This document shows positions 30,603 through 43,099 of a stretch of 64,000 bases of DNA, one piece after another. Below the pieces are notes generated by a model, which saw only the letters and a list, made by a program, of their open reading frames with translations, did no database searches and had not been told where the DNA came from. The position numbers were made by a program, and so were the translations under genes. Origin of the DNA: Anthoceros angustus (taxonomy: Eukaryota > Streptophyta > Anthocerotopsida > Anthocerotales > Anthocerotaceae); assembly GCA_010909165.1 (NCBI GenBank), contig VJWM01000313.1, forward strand, positions 1 to 64,000. Direction: 5' to 3'. The number at the start of each line of letters is the position of its first letter. Within the stretch, counting starts at the first letter, position 1.

Positions 30603-33600
30603 TGTGGAAGACCACATGTACACTAACCCTCTACGAAGTGTCGGGATGAGCGATTTTTTTTGTTTTGGGTGTTTGTATAGCAAAGTGCTTTGAGAATCGC
30701 TGGGTAAGGTCTTTTATCGAGAATGGTCCTTGGCCCTTGGGATAATAATTTTCTTTTTGGACCTTAGGTTTCGACCCCATAGGTAGGTCGGAAATAGAGT
30801 CCTTAGGTTTTGGTGATTTTGGAATATGAGTGTCTATATATGCTAGGGTGCCTCACAATATGCCGATTGGGTAGTCAAGTGGGAGGTGGCAGTTCCACCA
30901 CGGTGGCGAAGAGCAGGACGTCTGGACAGGAGTTTACAACCCTAGTGGCGGAGGCGGGGTGCGCAGTCGGGCGCGAAGGACACCAGCCTGGTCGCGAATT
31001 TCAGGCAGGCGTCGGAGGCGGGCTGCAAGCTGCGGCGCATCTAGCTGCTGGGCAGTCTCTTTATTTGTCTGGAGGTAGTAGAGCGTCGCGTCAGTCACGG
31101 CGGTGGCGGCGGAGGAAACAGTGAAGTAGCGAAGGAGGAAAAAGAGGCGGCGAGGCAGGCGCGAGTGGAAGAAGTGTGCAAGGGTGGTGTTCCCTTTTCG
31201 ATGCGGTGGGTGGGTTCTTTGAAACAAGGAGAAAGGAGATGGCGCTCGGCCGAAATCCCACCTGCGGTGGCCCAACATGGACCCTTTGGAAGGTGAGGCA
31301 GCGTGCGGGGCTGGGCTGGAATTTATGGAGAAGAAATGGTGTTCTGACGGTGGCATTGGTGCAAGAGTCGCCCGGCAATTGAGAACCAAGTTGCAAGAGG
31401 CGGAGGAAGAGGCGCGGGATTTGGGGCTCTTTCGAGGCGATGTATGCATCGGAGGATGGAGCTTGGTAATTGACCCCGGAGAAAGACCACGAGGCTGCGG
31501 CGCTCATGAAACTGGAAGTGAGGTGAACAATGGATGGGTGACTCGCCAACTCGTGTATACTGGTGGTGGGATTAGCCAAGTGGATTTTGTGTTTCTGCAG
31601 CCGGAAGTTGGATCATATGGCGGACCACTTCTGGTCTTTCTTCATGAGGTGGTTAAAGGTACACAAATCGATTGGAGGATGATCTTTGAAGAGCACATGT
31701 GAGGAGGCGTTGCTCTCCCTTCCCTCGGCCCTCCTTGATTTCACCTTTTCTAATTCATGTATTCGCGCATTCGGGTGTCTAGCGGAGTTGGGGTGTCGCC
31801 CTTCATAGCTGGCGGTCGGGGAACTCAAGGTAGAGGAGGAGTGTAAGGAGGATTAGGAAGGATTCCGGGATTGGGAATCGCCTCCCTAGAAGATTCGGAT
31901 GAAGGTGGGGAGGTTTCCAAGGGCAAGAAGCGGGCGGCAGTGAGCAGGGGTCGGCGAAGAAGGAAGGACGACGGAAGAGGAACCTGACCACCTAGGGTCA
32001 GTCGAAATCGGCGCGAGGAGCAGGTGAAGGAGGAGAAAATAAAGGAAGCGACAAGTTGTCCCCTCGAGGAGGTCGCTGCGCTAGGAGATTGGAGGCGGAT
32101 GAGGAGTGGCAAACCAACCCCTAGAAGAAGAGGGGTTAGTTTGAGCCAAGTCATGACGGACTCGGACACATTTTTGGCGACATTTCAGACCCGTCCGGTG
32201 AAGTGGAAGGTGACACCGCTCGCGTCACGAAATTGTTGTGGAGGGAATGGGCAGGGGCAGAATTCGAATCTGAGGCCCGACTTGACCATGGCTCGAGAGG
32301 CGGATCTCCTCGACCATGGCTCTCACACAGGCGAGTGTGCGAGACAGGGAGAAGTTGCTCAAGGAAGTTGGAGGCACAGGCGAGAACAAGGTGGCGGAGG
32401 AGGCAGGAATCTGCGGCCCTATGCAAGGCACGGAGGCGGCTAAGGCCATGTCCACCCAGGAGGCCTTAGTGAATCGAGGTCAAGGCGCATGCTGAGGAGC
32501 TTCAAGATGAGGTCTCATGAGTCGAGGCGGTGGAAACAATGGCGCCTGGAGAAATTCAAGGGCGGAGAGATAGCGAGAGAGGAGCTAGGGCCGAGTCAAG
32601 AGAGGCCAAAGCAGAAGAAGGCGAGCCACGGCGATGGCGAAGCAACCACCGTGGAAACCACCAGTGGCTAAACCGGCCACCGTCGCGGAAGGAGGCAGGG
32701 TGGGGAAGCCAGCAGAGCGCAGATGGGGCAGATCACAAACCAGTAGGCCCGAGATTGTCCACGGAGAGGTAAGGACCTCTATCGAAGGCGTATTGTGCTG
32801 CGGCGTCGGATGAGGATGCTCATGTCACAGCCCACGCATGGTGAGCGGGGTGCTCACTCTAAATGTATGTGGTTGTTGGGACGGGAGGCGAAACTATTGG
32901 TGCACATCTTGGCCGCCAGGCGGTGGTTCTTGAATAGGGCCTACCCCAGGTAGTCGAGGAGATGGCGGGCGGAGGCGTGGAGGGAGGAGCACGGTATGGG
33001 CATCCGATGAGGCGGGGAATGATGCATAGGGCCTATAGCGCAGCGCCCGAAGGCGCGAAGCAGCGGCGAGGCGAGGTGGAGGTTTGGGGAGAATCGCTCG
33101 GATCGGGCGTGGCGGCGAGAGGACTATGGGCGTGGGGCTAGGCGGCAACCAGAGGCGGTATTTTAGGGCGACATCATAGGTCCGGGGTTTCCTTTTGGGG
33201 TTAGGGGATAGGATGTTTTGAGGAGCCTGTGTGTAGTTCTGGATTGGTAGGCGCTCGTGGTAGAGCTATTTTTGAACCTTTGGTAGAGTGGTGTGGAGCC
33301 ACACTAGATGTATAAGAGACCCTTGAGTGTCTCTCTTGACGATTTCGGTGTGAACTTGGTGAATCCTGCGGCGGGGTTGATTGGAGGCGTCGATCGACAA
33401 ACGTTCGATGCAGCCTTCTCGTCACAAGAAGGCGGGAAGATCCTGGATGGTCGAGGCGGAGTGGCCAAGCTCACGTTTGGGGCGGAATTGGTGAGGCGTC
33501 GTAGCTGGAAGCGGGGCAAGGTTGCTGCGGAAAGTGAGTGAGATCGGGCGGGTGAATCGCCTCTTGACCTGCCTCCTCTCCCCCTCCTGCTGCCATCAGG

Positions 33601-34177
33601 CGTGTTTAATTCTATGAGGGGGAGTCATGTGGCCGGGGTGAGAGTGTGGCAGGAAGAGGGGTATCCATGTGTGGGAAAGGTTCTTGGCGAAGGGGTGGCG
33701 TGCGTGTGTGGGAGGCGGGGAAAATCGTGTGCGTTTTGAGAAAGCGGGGTGATAGAAAGGCGGCAGTGGTCTGAGGAGGTCGGCGCGGAGGCGAGATTTC
33801 ATGACGGGGTCGTGGTGCCTAATTTGGAAGTTACGGACTTCCCTGTGAGAGAATTAGAAGGTGTGAGTCTAGGTGTGTGTGTGTGTAAAGCCATAACTCT
33901 CGGAGACCTCGCCGGGGAGCGGTGACAACCCACGGCCTGTAGCGGCAGTGGTGGTGCCGCTACGGTGGTTGAATCAACCGCTGCGGTGGTGAGCACCCTT
34001 CGGTGGTTGGATCTCCACAGTGTTGTTTGGGGTAAAGATCGGTTGTGGTAGGTCTAGGACCCGTAGTTTAGAACATCTTGACACAAAACCATTCCCTTGG
34101 GATCGAATCCTAGGACTATAACGACATAGAGGGTAATGTGGCCTCTTTGCGCCTTTGGACAGAAACCCCATTCCACA
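30603..34177. mobile_element. 3.6 kb TG...CA element, copy II
   Basis: Second copy of 91-3723 at the same insertion site, with TGTGG...TTCCACA ends and CACAT flanks (one CA repeat more on the right). It is about 58 bp shorter than copy I through scattered short indels. Segments of likely coding sequence are 31277-31702 and 32024-32443 on the plus strand. Confidence 0.7.
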
Positions 34178-34182
34178 CACAC

Positions 34183-34700
34183 ATGCGATTGTACAACCAA
34201 GGCACGCCTATCAAAACCTTGTAGCCTAAATCAGCCCGCGCATCACAATGTAAGTGAGGTGGAAGGTGAGACCCCAATCACGGTTTGGTTCTTCTTAACA
34301 CTCAATAGCTTCCTTCTTGTTTGATACGACCATCCGCAAAAACACTTTCGTGAGTGGAACTCGGTGAACCCAAGTTGATATTTGTCTCCTCCGTCATCAA
34401 GTTGACTCGATCACGAATCAGCGCATTGGGCACCAAGCATCCACACAATTTCAACTCAATCTAGGGGTAAAATCAACAAGTTCGACATTTACCTCCAGCG
34501 TTTCCTCCCACCCCACTACTTGAGATTCCTCGATCGCTTCTTTACAATTTTGCGGGATCTCGGACTCACATAATGGCTGTCTGGACCACACCGGCAGTCA
34601 AGCAATGCGTCAAGCCCGGAGATCTTATCGACAAGTTCCTCCCGTTTGCAACACGGCGGCTGGTCGGCTCAAACCTTATTGGTAAAGTTCTGATTCCATG
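34183..34700 (-). pseudogene. Gypsy protease region, copy II
   Basis: Collinear with 3729-4260 and more degraded: several short deletions cut the region around the Asp-Ser-Gly site. Recognised by nucleotide similarity to copies I and III. The flank 30517-30602 is its continuation beyond the 3.6 kb element. Confidence 0.65.
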
Positions 34701-35388
34701 GTCCCTCACAGGGTGGGGCCGGAGGAGCCATTCTGCATACCGCTCACGAGGTGTCTCATACAAAAGCCCGGCGCCTCCATGCAATATAGGTGCTCTCGTG
34801 GTCGTGCAAGCGCCATGGCCACACATCGGCCCACCAACACCTATCATAGATGGATTACCAACGGGTTTCCTATGCACTTTTCGGTTGGTAGATGGGCCAT
34901 GGGACATTATTCCGTTTATTTTAAGCAATTGATATTCCATGATACTCATATTGGGCTATCTAGGCATTTCCCGTATTCATGTTTTCCTTGTATTTAGGTA
35001 TTTTCTTAAAAACATATTTTTGGAAATGTTTTTCCTCTAGCCTAATTCATTTCTTTATGAACTTAAGTTTGGAGTATGTTCTTAAGCTCCTAGTTTCCTA
35101 TTTAGTGGGAGTTAGGCTATGTCGTTTGGCTCTTTAGGTAGCTAATTTTCACCCCTACTTCATAGTGAGTGAGAGTGATGAAATGTTTGACATGTTAGGG
35201 CCCTCTTCGTAAGGTAGCTAATTTTCACCCCTACTTCATAGTGAGTGAGAGTGATGAAATATTTGACATATAAGGGCCCTATTCATAAGGTATCCTTTAA
35301 ACTATAGAATTAACATTATTTATTTCTTAGGGCTACAACTAGTTTAATTAGTTACTTAATTTGTTATTTGGTTACAACAATCTATAAC

Positions 35389-36461
35389 AGCGTGTGGGTG
35401 GAAAGGGGTTTCTCCAGTGACCCCATTTTGCACACGCCCGAACTCTTGCGGATGCCAAATTGCAAGCCGAAAAATCCGTATTGAAAACAGCAGTTTTGAA
35501 GAGTTTAGGTCTTATTTACGCATTTACAAATGTATTTGATTTTAAACTTTATCAAATTCTGAGGTATCCTAAAAGAAGGCCACTCTCACGACCCGACGTG
35601 TACCAACATTTACGGTTTTAGGGCCTCTACTTGATTACGATCATAAACAAGTTTGCGCAACAACTTTCACCTCAATCCTAAGACTATACTCTCACTATGT
35701 GAATTCTATAGGACTTTGTTTCTCAAACATTGGCGATAGTATCTTCATTGATCTAATGCTCTTGATCCGCGTGCAATGCGAATGAGATTGGTATGGTAGA
35801 CGCACTTGGAGTGCCAGCGTCTCAAGATTCAAAAGAATGGTTCTCACTACTAGTTCAAAGCTTTGATCACTACAACAAAAGATGAGGGCTAAGTCAAGAT
35901 GAGGACATATTCAAATTAGGGAGGTGCACAAAAAGGGTTGAAAACACCAAAAGGAATCTTTTAAAACAACAAATTAAAAAATTCCAAAAAATGCACGAAA
36001 AGGCCAAAATTTTATAGCAAGTGCACTCACTTGCCCGAGAACCTGAATTTTTCTTTTTTTTTTGGGATGTATTTCGTATGTTTTTGGATTTTTTGCTTAT
36101 TTTGTGCAAATAGGCTTGCACACTCCCACGTTGGGTGCGCAAACCTATCTGCGCACTCATCTCGTTCCGTTTGTTTTCTAACAGAAATGCTTGTATGGGA
36201 TGAAGGGCGGACATGCGAAATAACAGCGATGGTTCTCCTTATTTTCACCCCAAAATTATGTGTCCACCCATGGATGCGGTACATTGAGACCAAATGAAAA
36301 TACAGGGTGTGGGGCCGCGACTTTGAACACCACATTTAAATTAGCAAACACCCTTAAAAAAAGCCTAAAACAAAAGGAATGCGCATTTTTGCCCAAAAAA
36401 CGACGGGATTTTAACCATAACTCCTTTTTGCCGGAGAAACCCCTTTCTACCCAGAGGTTAT
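35389..36461. mobile_element. Non-autonomous TIR element, copy II
   Basis: Same insertion as 4939-5973 with the same TCTATAAC duplication (35381-35388, 36462-36469). Its left inverted repeat GTGGGTGGAAAGGGGTTTCTCC is closer to the right one than in copy I. Confidence 0.75.
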
Positions 36462-37165
36462 TCTATAACCACATACTTCGTATAAATATTATGTACTTTT
36501 CATTATGATAATCAATGCATAAGATCCTTTGAGCTTGTCCTTGATTCTCGTCATGACTTTCTGTGCATGTTAATCAAACTGCCGGCTACATACACATCGC
36601 CTCTCCTTGTCCTATGGTCCTATGTATGTAGCTGCCTACTAGGATGCAAAGCGCTCTAGAGGAGCAAGGCGGCCATACCTGCACATGCCTGCGGCAGGCT
36701 CACAAATAACGAGAAGGCAATAGATTTGGGTAGAGCCATGCCCTCTTCTTGCACAGCACAATGGAGGAAGGTCTGAATGCCATGCCGGGGATATCCTTGC
36801 ATACGGACTTGGTAAAAAGCATGTAGTGACGGGCTGCCTATTTGATCAATTGATTTGTTGATTGATTAATGCATATATTTTCTTTTCCTTCTATTTTGGT
36901 AGATCACGTGAGATCAAGATCCAAGGAGATAATTGTACGCTATATATGTATGTGCTAGTGGAAAAGACTATCATAAAAAGTAGTTACACTTCTAAGATAG
37001 TATGCTATACATGCATGTCTTAGTATGAAAGACTACCATAAAGAGTAATTCCTCACTATATATCGTGATATCATAGCAAGAAAGATAATATATCATATAA
37101 AGTGAGTATACGCTCTTGCAAAAATTAGCACTTGTTCTTGCAAAGAACCAATTTGATAGTTCAAA

Positions 37166-37680
37166 ATGAAATCAAAACAAAACTCCATGAACTTTCTAAA
37201 GCCGTTCTGGGTCTTAGAAGTAATGCATGTGATGAGGATAGCAATGGAAAAGAAAGCAAGAAGCCTATGAAAGGGTACATAGTTGTGGAGTGGGGATGAA
37301 AGGATTAGGTTTCCTCTTTCAATGGACGAGCTCAACCATGCCTTGTTCAGCCCTTATTAGACTATACTGGCTGAGTTTGGCTTTCTTCAAAAGGCAACTT
37401 GCGATTCCTTGCAATGTAGAGTTGTTCAAGAGATTGCTTCAATTTATCAGGAGTAAGCCACCGATACCAACTTCAACCTATCAAAGCATTCTTCATCATC
37501 ATTGCACACGAAAGTTGGCTTTATGTCACAAGTGTCAGGAGCTGAACCCTATTGAGTAGATTCCTCTTTCATAACGTTGTAGTCCCTAGTAGTTGTGCGC
37601 ACGTAATGATGGGAGAATATGCAAACATGAGAATCAAGGTTGGAAGAATATGCGGACGATTGTGTCAAATATGCTTAGTT
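37166..37680 (+). pseudogene. SAUR-like gene, copy II (frameshifted)
   Basis: Begins at the same ATG as copy I. The in-frame stop of copy I is absent here: the site reads cccttattagac, restoring Leu-Leu-Asp. Instead, one-to-few-base deletions occur near 37207, 37291 and 37348. The open frame 37290-37559 includes the end of the core (AIPCNVELFKRLLQFIRSK). Confidence 0.8.
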
Positions 37681-38574
37681 TCAACTCGAAAAGTTAGCTT
37701 AGCCATAATTTTATTACTTTATTTTCAAAGCGAACCTCCCGAGAATATGAAGGTAGAAAATTGTAAGTTAGATTTTTAAGTTACAAGACTTCATGGAATG
37801 CGAAGACAACACTCCATCACTTCCATGGTGAACTACACATGTGTGGTAGATCTCTTGGGCGAGCAAGAGAACTTGTGAGGCGTGATATTAACATGCTCTC
37901 GAAAATCGCGGCGGACCACATTATTTAGTATACCAAGTGCAGATTTGGTGTTGAATGATATTGATATTTTTAGAAATTAAAATTATTTAATCTTTAGGGC
38001 TAGAAGTAGTTTAATTGATTACTTAATTGGTTATTTGGTTACAACAACCTATAACCTACTTCACAAATATTATATACTTTCTATTATTATAATCAATGCA
38101 TAAGATCCTTTGAGCAAGTCCTTGATTCTCTTCATGGTTTTGAGCACAGGCGATTTTTGTACTAGTGTAGAGGATACATCCTCTGTATCATCAATGACAC
38201 ATATTGCAAGATGCCAAAACCTAGGACTTTGGCCGCGGTCCACGCTAATGTGTGTGATATGAGGAGGATGTCAATAACACCACCGCCATTTGGACTCATC
38301 TACTCGGGTACGAGAGGCAAAGCTTAGCAATTTCCCTCATGCCTTTGCCACTCATGCTCACTATCCAATCAGCGGAATGTAGCGTCGAGAGATCACGCTT
38401 CACTCACAACTCACTCGGTGTGGTAAGAGCTTCTAGATCCTTTTCAAAGCGGAGATGACTAGACAAGCAAGATACTGTGAACTTATGGAGCTTTCCTCGT
38501 GCTTGTCCGTCAGTCAGTCTGAGATGCCAAAAGTTGCTACTATCGAGAGATGTTGCTGTTGATCGTGTTTAGGG

Positions 38575-39618
38575 TGTGGTAGGAAAACCAGGGCACTCGA
38601 GACTCTCCCACTATAATGACCACACTTATCCCACTTTGTCACTTGTCGTTGGGTTTCGTCCCATGAGACTTGTGTGAAAGTTCGAGGCCTTGTGCGATGC
38701 CGTCGCTACTGCGAGAGACACACTTCTCAGCCTTCTAAAGCAAGGCGCCCTCTACTCACCCCCGGTGCCCTGCACCGAAAAATCACCAATCCTCGACCTA
38801 CAGCGACACAACACAATTGCGAGGTCACGCCTTAGCGAGGAGCCTATCACGGGCGCCAGGGACCCCCAGTCCACACCGATTTCGTCCCTACTTCTAAGAC
38901 CACTCTTCTCCACTCGGGGCGCTCTTTTACTTGATTTGGGATTCGTCCCTTAGGCTCACATGGCCTTCCACTAACACCTACACCTCTAATCCTCTACTCA
39001 TCTCCTCATCCTCTTCCTCCTATTCTAACCTCGATTCGGGCTTCTTGGGACTAGCCCTTGCAGCTGGCACAGGGTCGGCCTCCACCGGCAAGTTCTTCCT
39101 TGGGCGGTTGCTATGAGTTTGACACGGCGAGAACCTCCGAGTCTTTCCTGTAGTCTACCCTCAAGCCGAGAGTTCACAGGCATTGCCACACACCCAAAGC
39201 AAAGCAATTTCACAGCAACCATTCACAAGGGGGCAACTCGTTTAGGCACTTGCGGAGCAAGTCCTCCACCAAGCACTCAGACCACCGCGACTTCCTCTCT
39301 ACGACTGCGTTGGCTCACGGCCGAAATTCCTCTGTAATGGCAAAGGACTCGATGGGGTGGGCGCAAGGCGTGATACTTTACTTTGTGAAATCCTCCTCCT
39401 CTTATAGGAGGCCTTCCACATACAACCTCCCTTGGTGACCCTCTGCGGTCACCTTTTCCAATTTTCTATTATTTCCTACACTTGACATTTAAGGCTGGCA
39501 TCTAAATCTCGTTGGTAAATTCTATTCTAGCAACTTCACCTAGATCATCCTTTAAAGGATGTCGACTTACATCACTGTCCTTTCTATTCTTCTATCTAGC
39601 ATTTATGGTCTTTGACCA
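38575..39618 (-). repeat. Gypsy LTR2
   Basis: Homologous to LTR1 and LTR3 and, by position, the 3' LTR of the most complete gypsy copy (38575-56368). It starts TGTGGTAGG next to the SAUR segment. The outer edge is placed at tttgacca by the same argument as for LTR1. Confidence 0.55.
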
Positions 39619-41278
39619 TATCTAGTCTTCACCTTTTGGGGCGGGCCGTCCGTTGTGGATTGGCTCCCTCGCCCTCCTTTTTGCTCTTGCCCTTCCCGGC
39701 TTGTCATCTTCCTAATGTGTGGGGCAAGTACAATCTTGCCCTTCCTCCATCTCGTAGCGGCCATTCCTCCATCATCCAGCAATCGCCCCCTCCGCTCGGG
39801 CGCCTTTTCTCCAGCCTCGCTGGTGGCGCCTCATCATCGGCACCCTACCGCGGTAGTCGGACTACGGGGTGACTTCTACCATGGTAGTCGATCTTCCCTT
39901 CTTCTCCATCGGCGATGCCTCTGTTGGATCTTCTTGCTCCTTCCTCTTGTTTGGTTTGTCCATACCTATCATGGAGCATCTTCAAGTCTTCCCCTCAATG
40001 TCGGATTTCCACTAATCCTTGGGCCTTTTTGCATCCTCTCCTCACAGCTGGCCTTCCCTTGCTCGTGGGGTGAGACTTCTCACCTCCTTCTCTCTTGGTG
40101 GGATCCGTCAGTCTCCTCAGGTGGGTTGTCTCTCCCCCCACCTCCTCTGCGGGGGTGTCACTACCCCGGCTCCTTCCTTCCTCGGCCCCAGCGGCGACTC
40201 CCCAGCCAGCCGCCTTCCACCGGTGGTCGGCGGACTACGTGGGGTGGTATCTACCCCGGTAGTCAGCGGACTACCGTGGTGGGATCCTCCGTGGTGGTGA
40301 CCCCCAGGTGGGCTGTCCCCCCTCCTTGCTCTCCCGCCACCCTTCGCTTGGCGCTCCTCCTTCCTCCAGTTCCTCGGAGTCCATGTCACTTGTGGCCTCA
40401 TCAAATCGAGGCCTTCCGGCTGCACTGCTGACTCCTTCATCATCATCATGAGGACCCAATGTCCTCCTCTTGGCCAAGCAAGATCTCATTGGCCTTCAAA
40501 ATCTATTGTGAGGTGAGCCCCAAGCTATGATATTGCATTTGGAGATCATCAATCTCCAGGCCATCTCCATCTCACACCTACCCTTGTAGGATCTCTTGTG
40601 GTCAATTCTCCCACCTTGACATGGAGGTTACATTCTCCTCCCTTGCTTCTTGGTGGCTGGCCAATTTTGCTGAAGGGCATAATGCCAAAATCTCCTCTTC
40701 CTCACCACATCACATGTACCACCTTTCTTGTGGTACTCCTCCTCTTGGAACCTCCTTTGTTCCCTTACCATTGTTAAAGTCTCTCCTTCTCACTTGCCCT
40801 CTTCCCTCGCTCTAGCTCTCTTGTACTGCTGATCTTGAGCCTTTAGCTCAGCGCTTCTCTTCAAATTGAGCGGTCTTCGCAATTCTTCTTGTCCGGATCT
40901 TGATGGCTTGTAGCCATCACTGCTCTTGCGTCCATTCTTTGGACGCTACCTTCTCCTTAGAGCCTCGTTTGTTTTGCCCTTCGCTCTTGCTCTAATTGGG
41001 CAAAAGTGCTCCTCATATACATCTCCATGAGTCCCTTTGGGTTGTTGAATCTCTTTCTCTTTGACAACCTTCCCTCCGGACCTTCTCCATGGCGCGTTGA
41101 TCCACAATCGGCTGAGCTTCTCTGACCTTCTCCAACTTGGCTGCCTTCTCGTCGGACTCCATGGCTTCAATTGCCACTTGGTCCTGCTTTCCTCCCATGT
41201 CTTGGGCTTTCACTTCTTCTTGGCATGCCCACAAGGCTGCTAGCTCCTAGCCCCTTCAAAATCCACATGGTGAGTGCT
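39619..41278 (-). pseudogene. ORF X, C-terminal part (copy II)
   Basis: Collinear with 9176-10847, with the coiled-coil segments AMESDEKAAKLEKVRE and the Pro/Thr/Val-rich end spelled by GGTAGTC motifs. Interrupted by the copia insertion at 41279. Confidence 0.5.
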
Positions 41279-41516
41279 TGTAAGGTATTAAAGCCCAAGA
41301 CTAATACACTTAGTCTAAGTTAGGTGTCGATTAAGTATCATTAGTTTAGCTTAAGCTAATCACTAGGAAGCTTCTTGTGCTCCTTCCTAGGAGCTTCTTG
41401 TGGAGCTTCTAGGAGCTATTGGAGGTATAAATACCTCCAAGCCTCATCTCAATGTGAGAGCTACTCTTGCCTCCTCCTCTCCTCTCCTCTTTCCACCATG
41501 GCGCCACCATCCTTCA
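41279..41516 (+). repeat. Copia 5' LTR, copy II
   Basis: Ends ccatccttca before the PBS. Its TATA box lies in a perfect inverted repeat GGAGGTAT-AA-ATACCTCC at about 41421-41438. A short deletion (atgtactt) removes part of the upstream dyad found in the other three LTRs. Confidence 0.9.
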
Positions 41517-42301
41517 ACCGGTATCGAGCCATGGTTTGGTTGTGTTGTGATGCTAGAATTTTCTAGTGCAGGCGGTGACTCGTGGAATTGCGTGATCCAG
41601 ATCGCGGTGGGTGACGCGCGGCGAGCGTGGCGGGCGGGCCGTGGCGCGACGCGAGCGAGCGGCAGGCGCGTGGCCGTCGGGCCTTGGCGCGAGCGCGCGC
41701 AGCCGGCCGCGGGGCGGCGCGCGGGCGCGGCGCGGCGGAGCGCGGGCGCGGCGCGGCTGGCAGCGGGGCGTGCGGGCGCGGCGCCCGCGCCGCCAGAGGC
41801 CGCAGCCCAGGCGCGGCGCCCGCGCGCGCCCGCGAGCCCTGAGCCCGCGCCCGCGCGCTGGCGCGCGGCGCCGGCCCAGCGGCCGAGGCGCCGGCCGCGG
41901 GCGCGGCCGAGCGCCCCGCAGGGCCCATGGCCGGCGCCGGCCAGCGGCTGAGCCCGCGGCGCCGCCCGCAGCGCGGCGCGCAGCCGCGGCGCTGCAGGCG
42001 CGGCGCTGGCCACCCGCGCAAGCGGGCGGCCAGCGCGCGCCGGCCGCGAGGTGCGCGTGGCGGTGGTGGCCGCGGCGGGCCGTCGGCGGCGCGGTGGCGC
42101 GCGGCGTGCGCGGCGGTGGCGTGCAGCAGCGGGCGCGAGGCAGTGCAGCGCGGGGCGGTGAGCGGTGTCGAAAATTTATTCGGCGGAATACTCAGGTGGA
42201 ATAGTCAACGGCAAAATACACGGACCGCACGGTGACTGTTTTCTTCTTTGACTTTTCTGACAAGGCGAGTCGAGTGTTTTATCTGTATCGATTTTTGAGT
42301 C

Positions 42302-42990
42302 ATGATGTCTTCATCATCAGAAAACGTCATGTTCAATATCGAGAAGTTAGATGGTACTAACTTCCCGTTCTGGAAAGAACAAGTGTATAATGTTCTAGTG
42401 CAGAAAAAGCAGATCAAGCCCATAAAGTTGTTAGGCGTCAAACCAGATAGTATGACACAGGATGAGTGGCAGGACCTGGATGAGCTTGCTAGATCTACTA
42501 TCATGCTAACATGGTTAAAAACGGTGTAGTTCAATGTGAAAGATAAGACCACAAGTTACGGTGTGGCGGTATGTGACTGTGAGAAGCAAAGTGCGGCTTC
42601 TCGGTGTATTGGTTGAAACAGCTGGTGGACTTGAAGATGAAGGAAGGGACGAGGATGTCCGATCATCGAATGATTTCAATACCATTTTCAGCCACTCTCA
42701 TCTCAAGGTATCACGTTCCCGTTAGTGAGAGCTATGTTTATTGGTCACATTACGGGAGTTGGGACACCTTCGTAAACTCGAGTAATTACACTTTGCTAGT
42801 GGTCTTACCATTGTAAATGTAGAAGGTAGCACGTGGCGAGGAGGTGAGCATGGAACATGGTTCCGGTGCCCTCATAGGAGGGAGGTCCAGCGGACAGCTT
42901 TCTCTGCAAATCTAGTCGTAACAAGAATGTGGAGTGTCACTATTGTCACAAAGGGTCACTTCAAAGAGAGTGCGAGAAGTTCAAAAGGAC
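42302..42990 (+). pseudogene. Copia gag, copy II
   Basis: Clean start MMSSSSENVMFNIEKLDGTNFP followed by FWKEQVYNVLVQKKQ, typical of the copia gag N-terminal (DUF4219/UBN2) module, up to a stop at 42529 where copy I reads differently. The knuckle ECHYCHKG...RECEKFKR follows after frame changes near 42930-42985. Confidence 0.82.
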
Positions 42991-43099
42991 CAAGGAAAAG
43001 AGAAGCGGGGACAAGGCGACTTAAATGCATCGAGTTGGAAGAGTTAAACTACGTTGAGGACGGAGATGTCCTTATCTCTTCTTACTTGAATCTTTGCAC

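Larger units (their letters stand above)
34701..38574. other. SAUR-bearing segment, copy II
   Basis: Collinear with 4261-8122, with the 75-bp tandem repeat (35137-35291), TIR element, SAUR gene and flanking direct repeat (second copy near 37975-38145). It ends at the LTR2 edge TGTGGTAGG. Substitutions relative to copy I are few in the AT-rich parts, so the duplication is recent. Confidence 0.75.

Noticed and set aside
39619-41278. ORF X as an envelope-like protein
   Set aside because: No signal peptide or hydrophobic transmembrane stretch seen; position alone is not enough.
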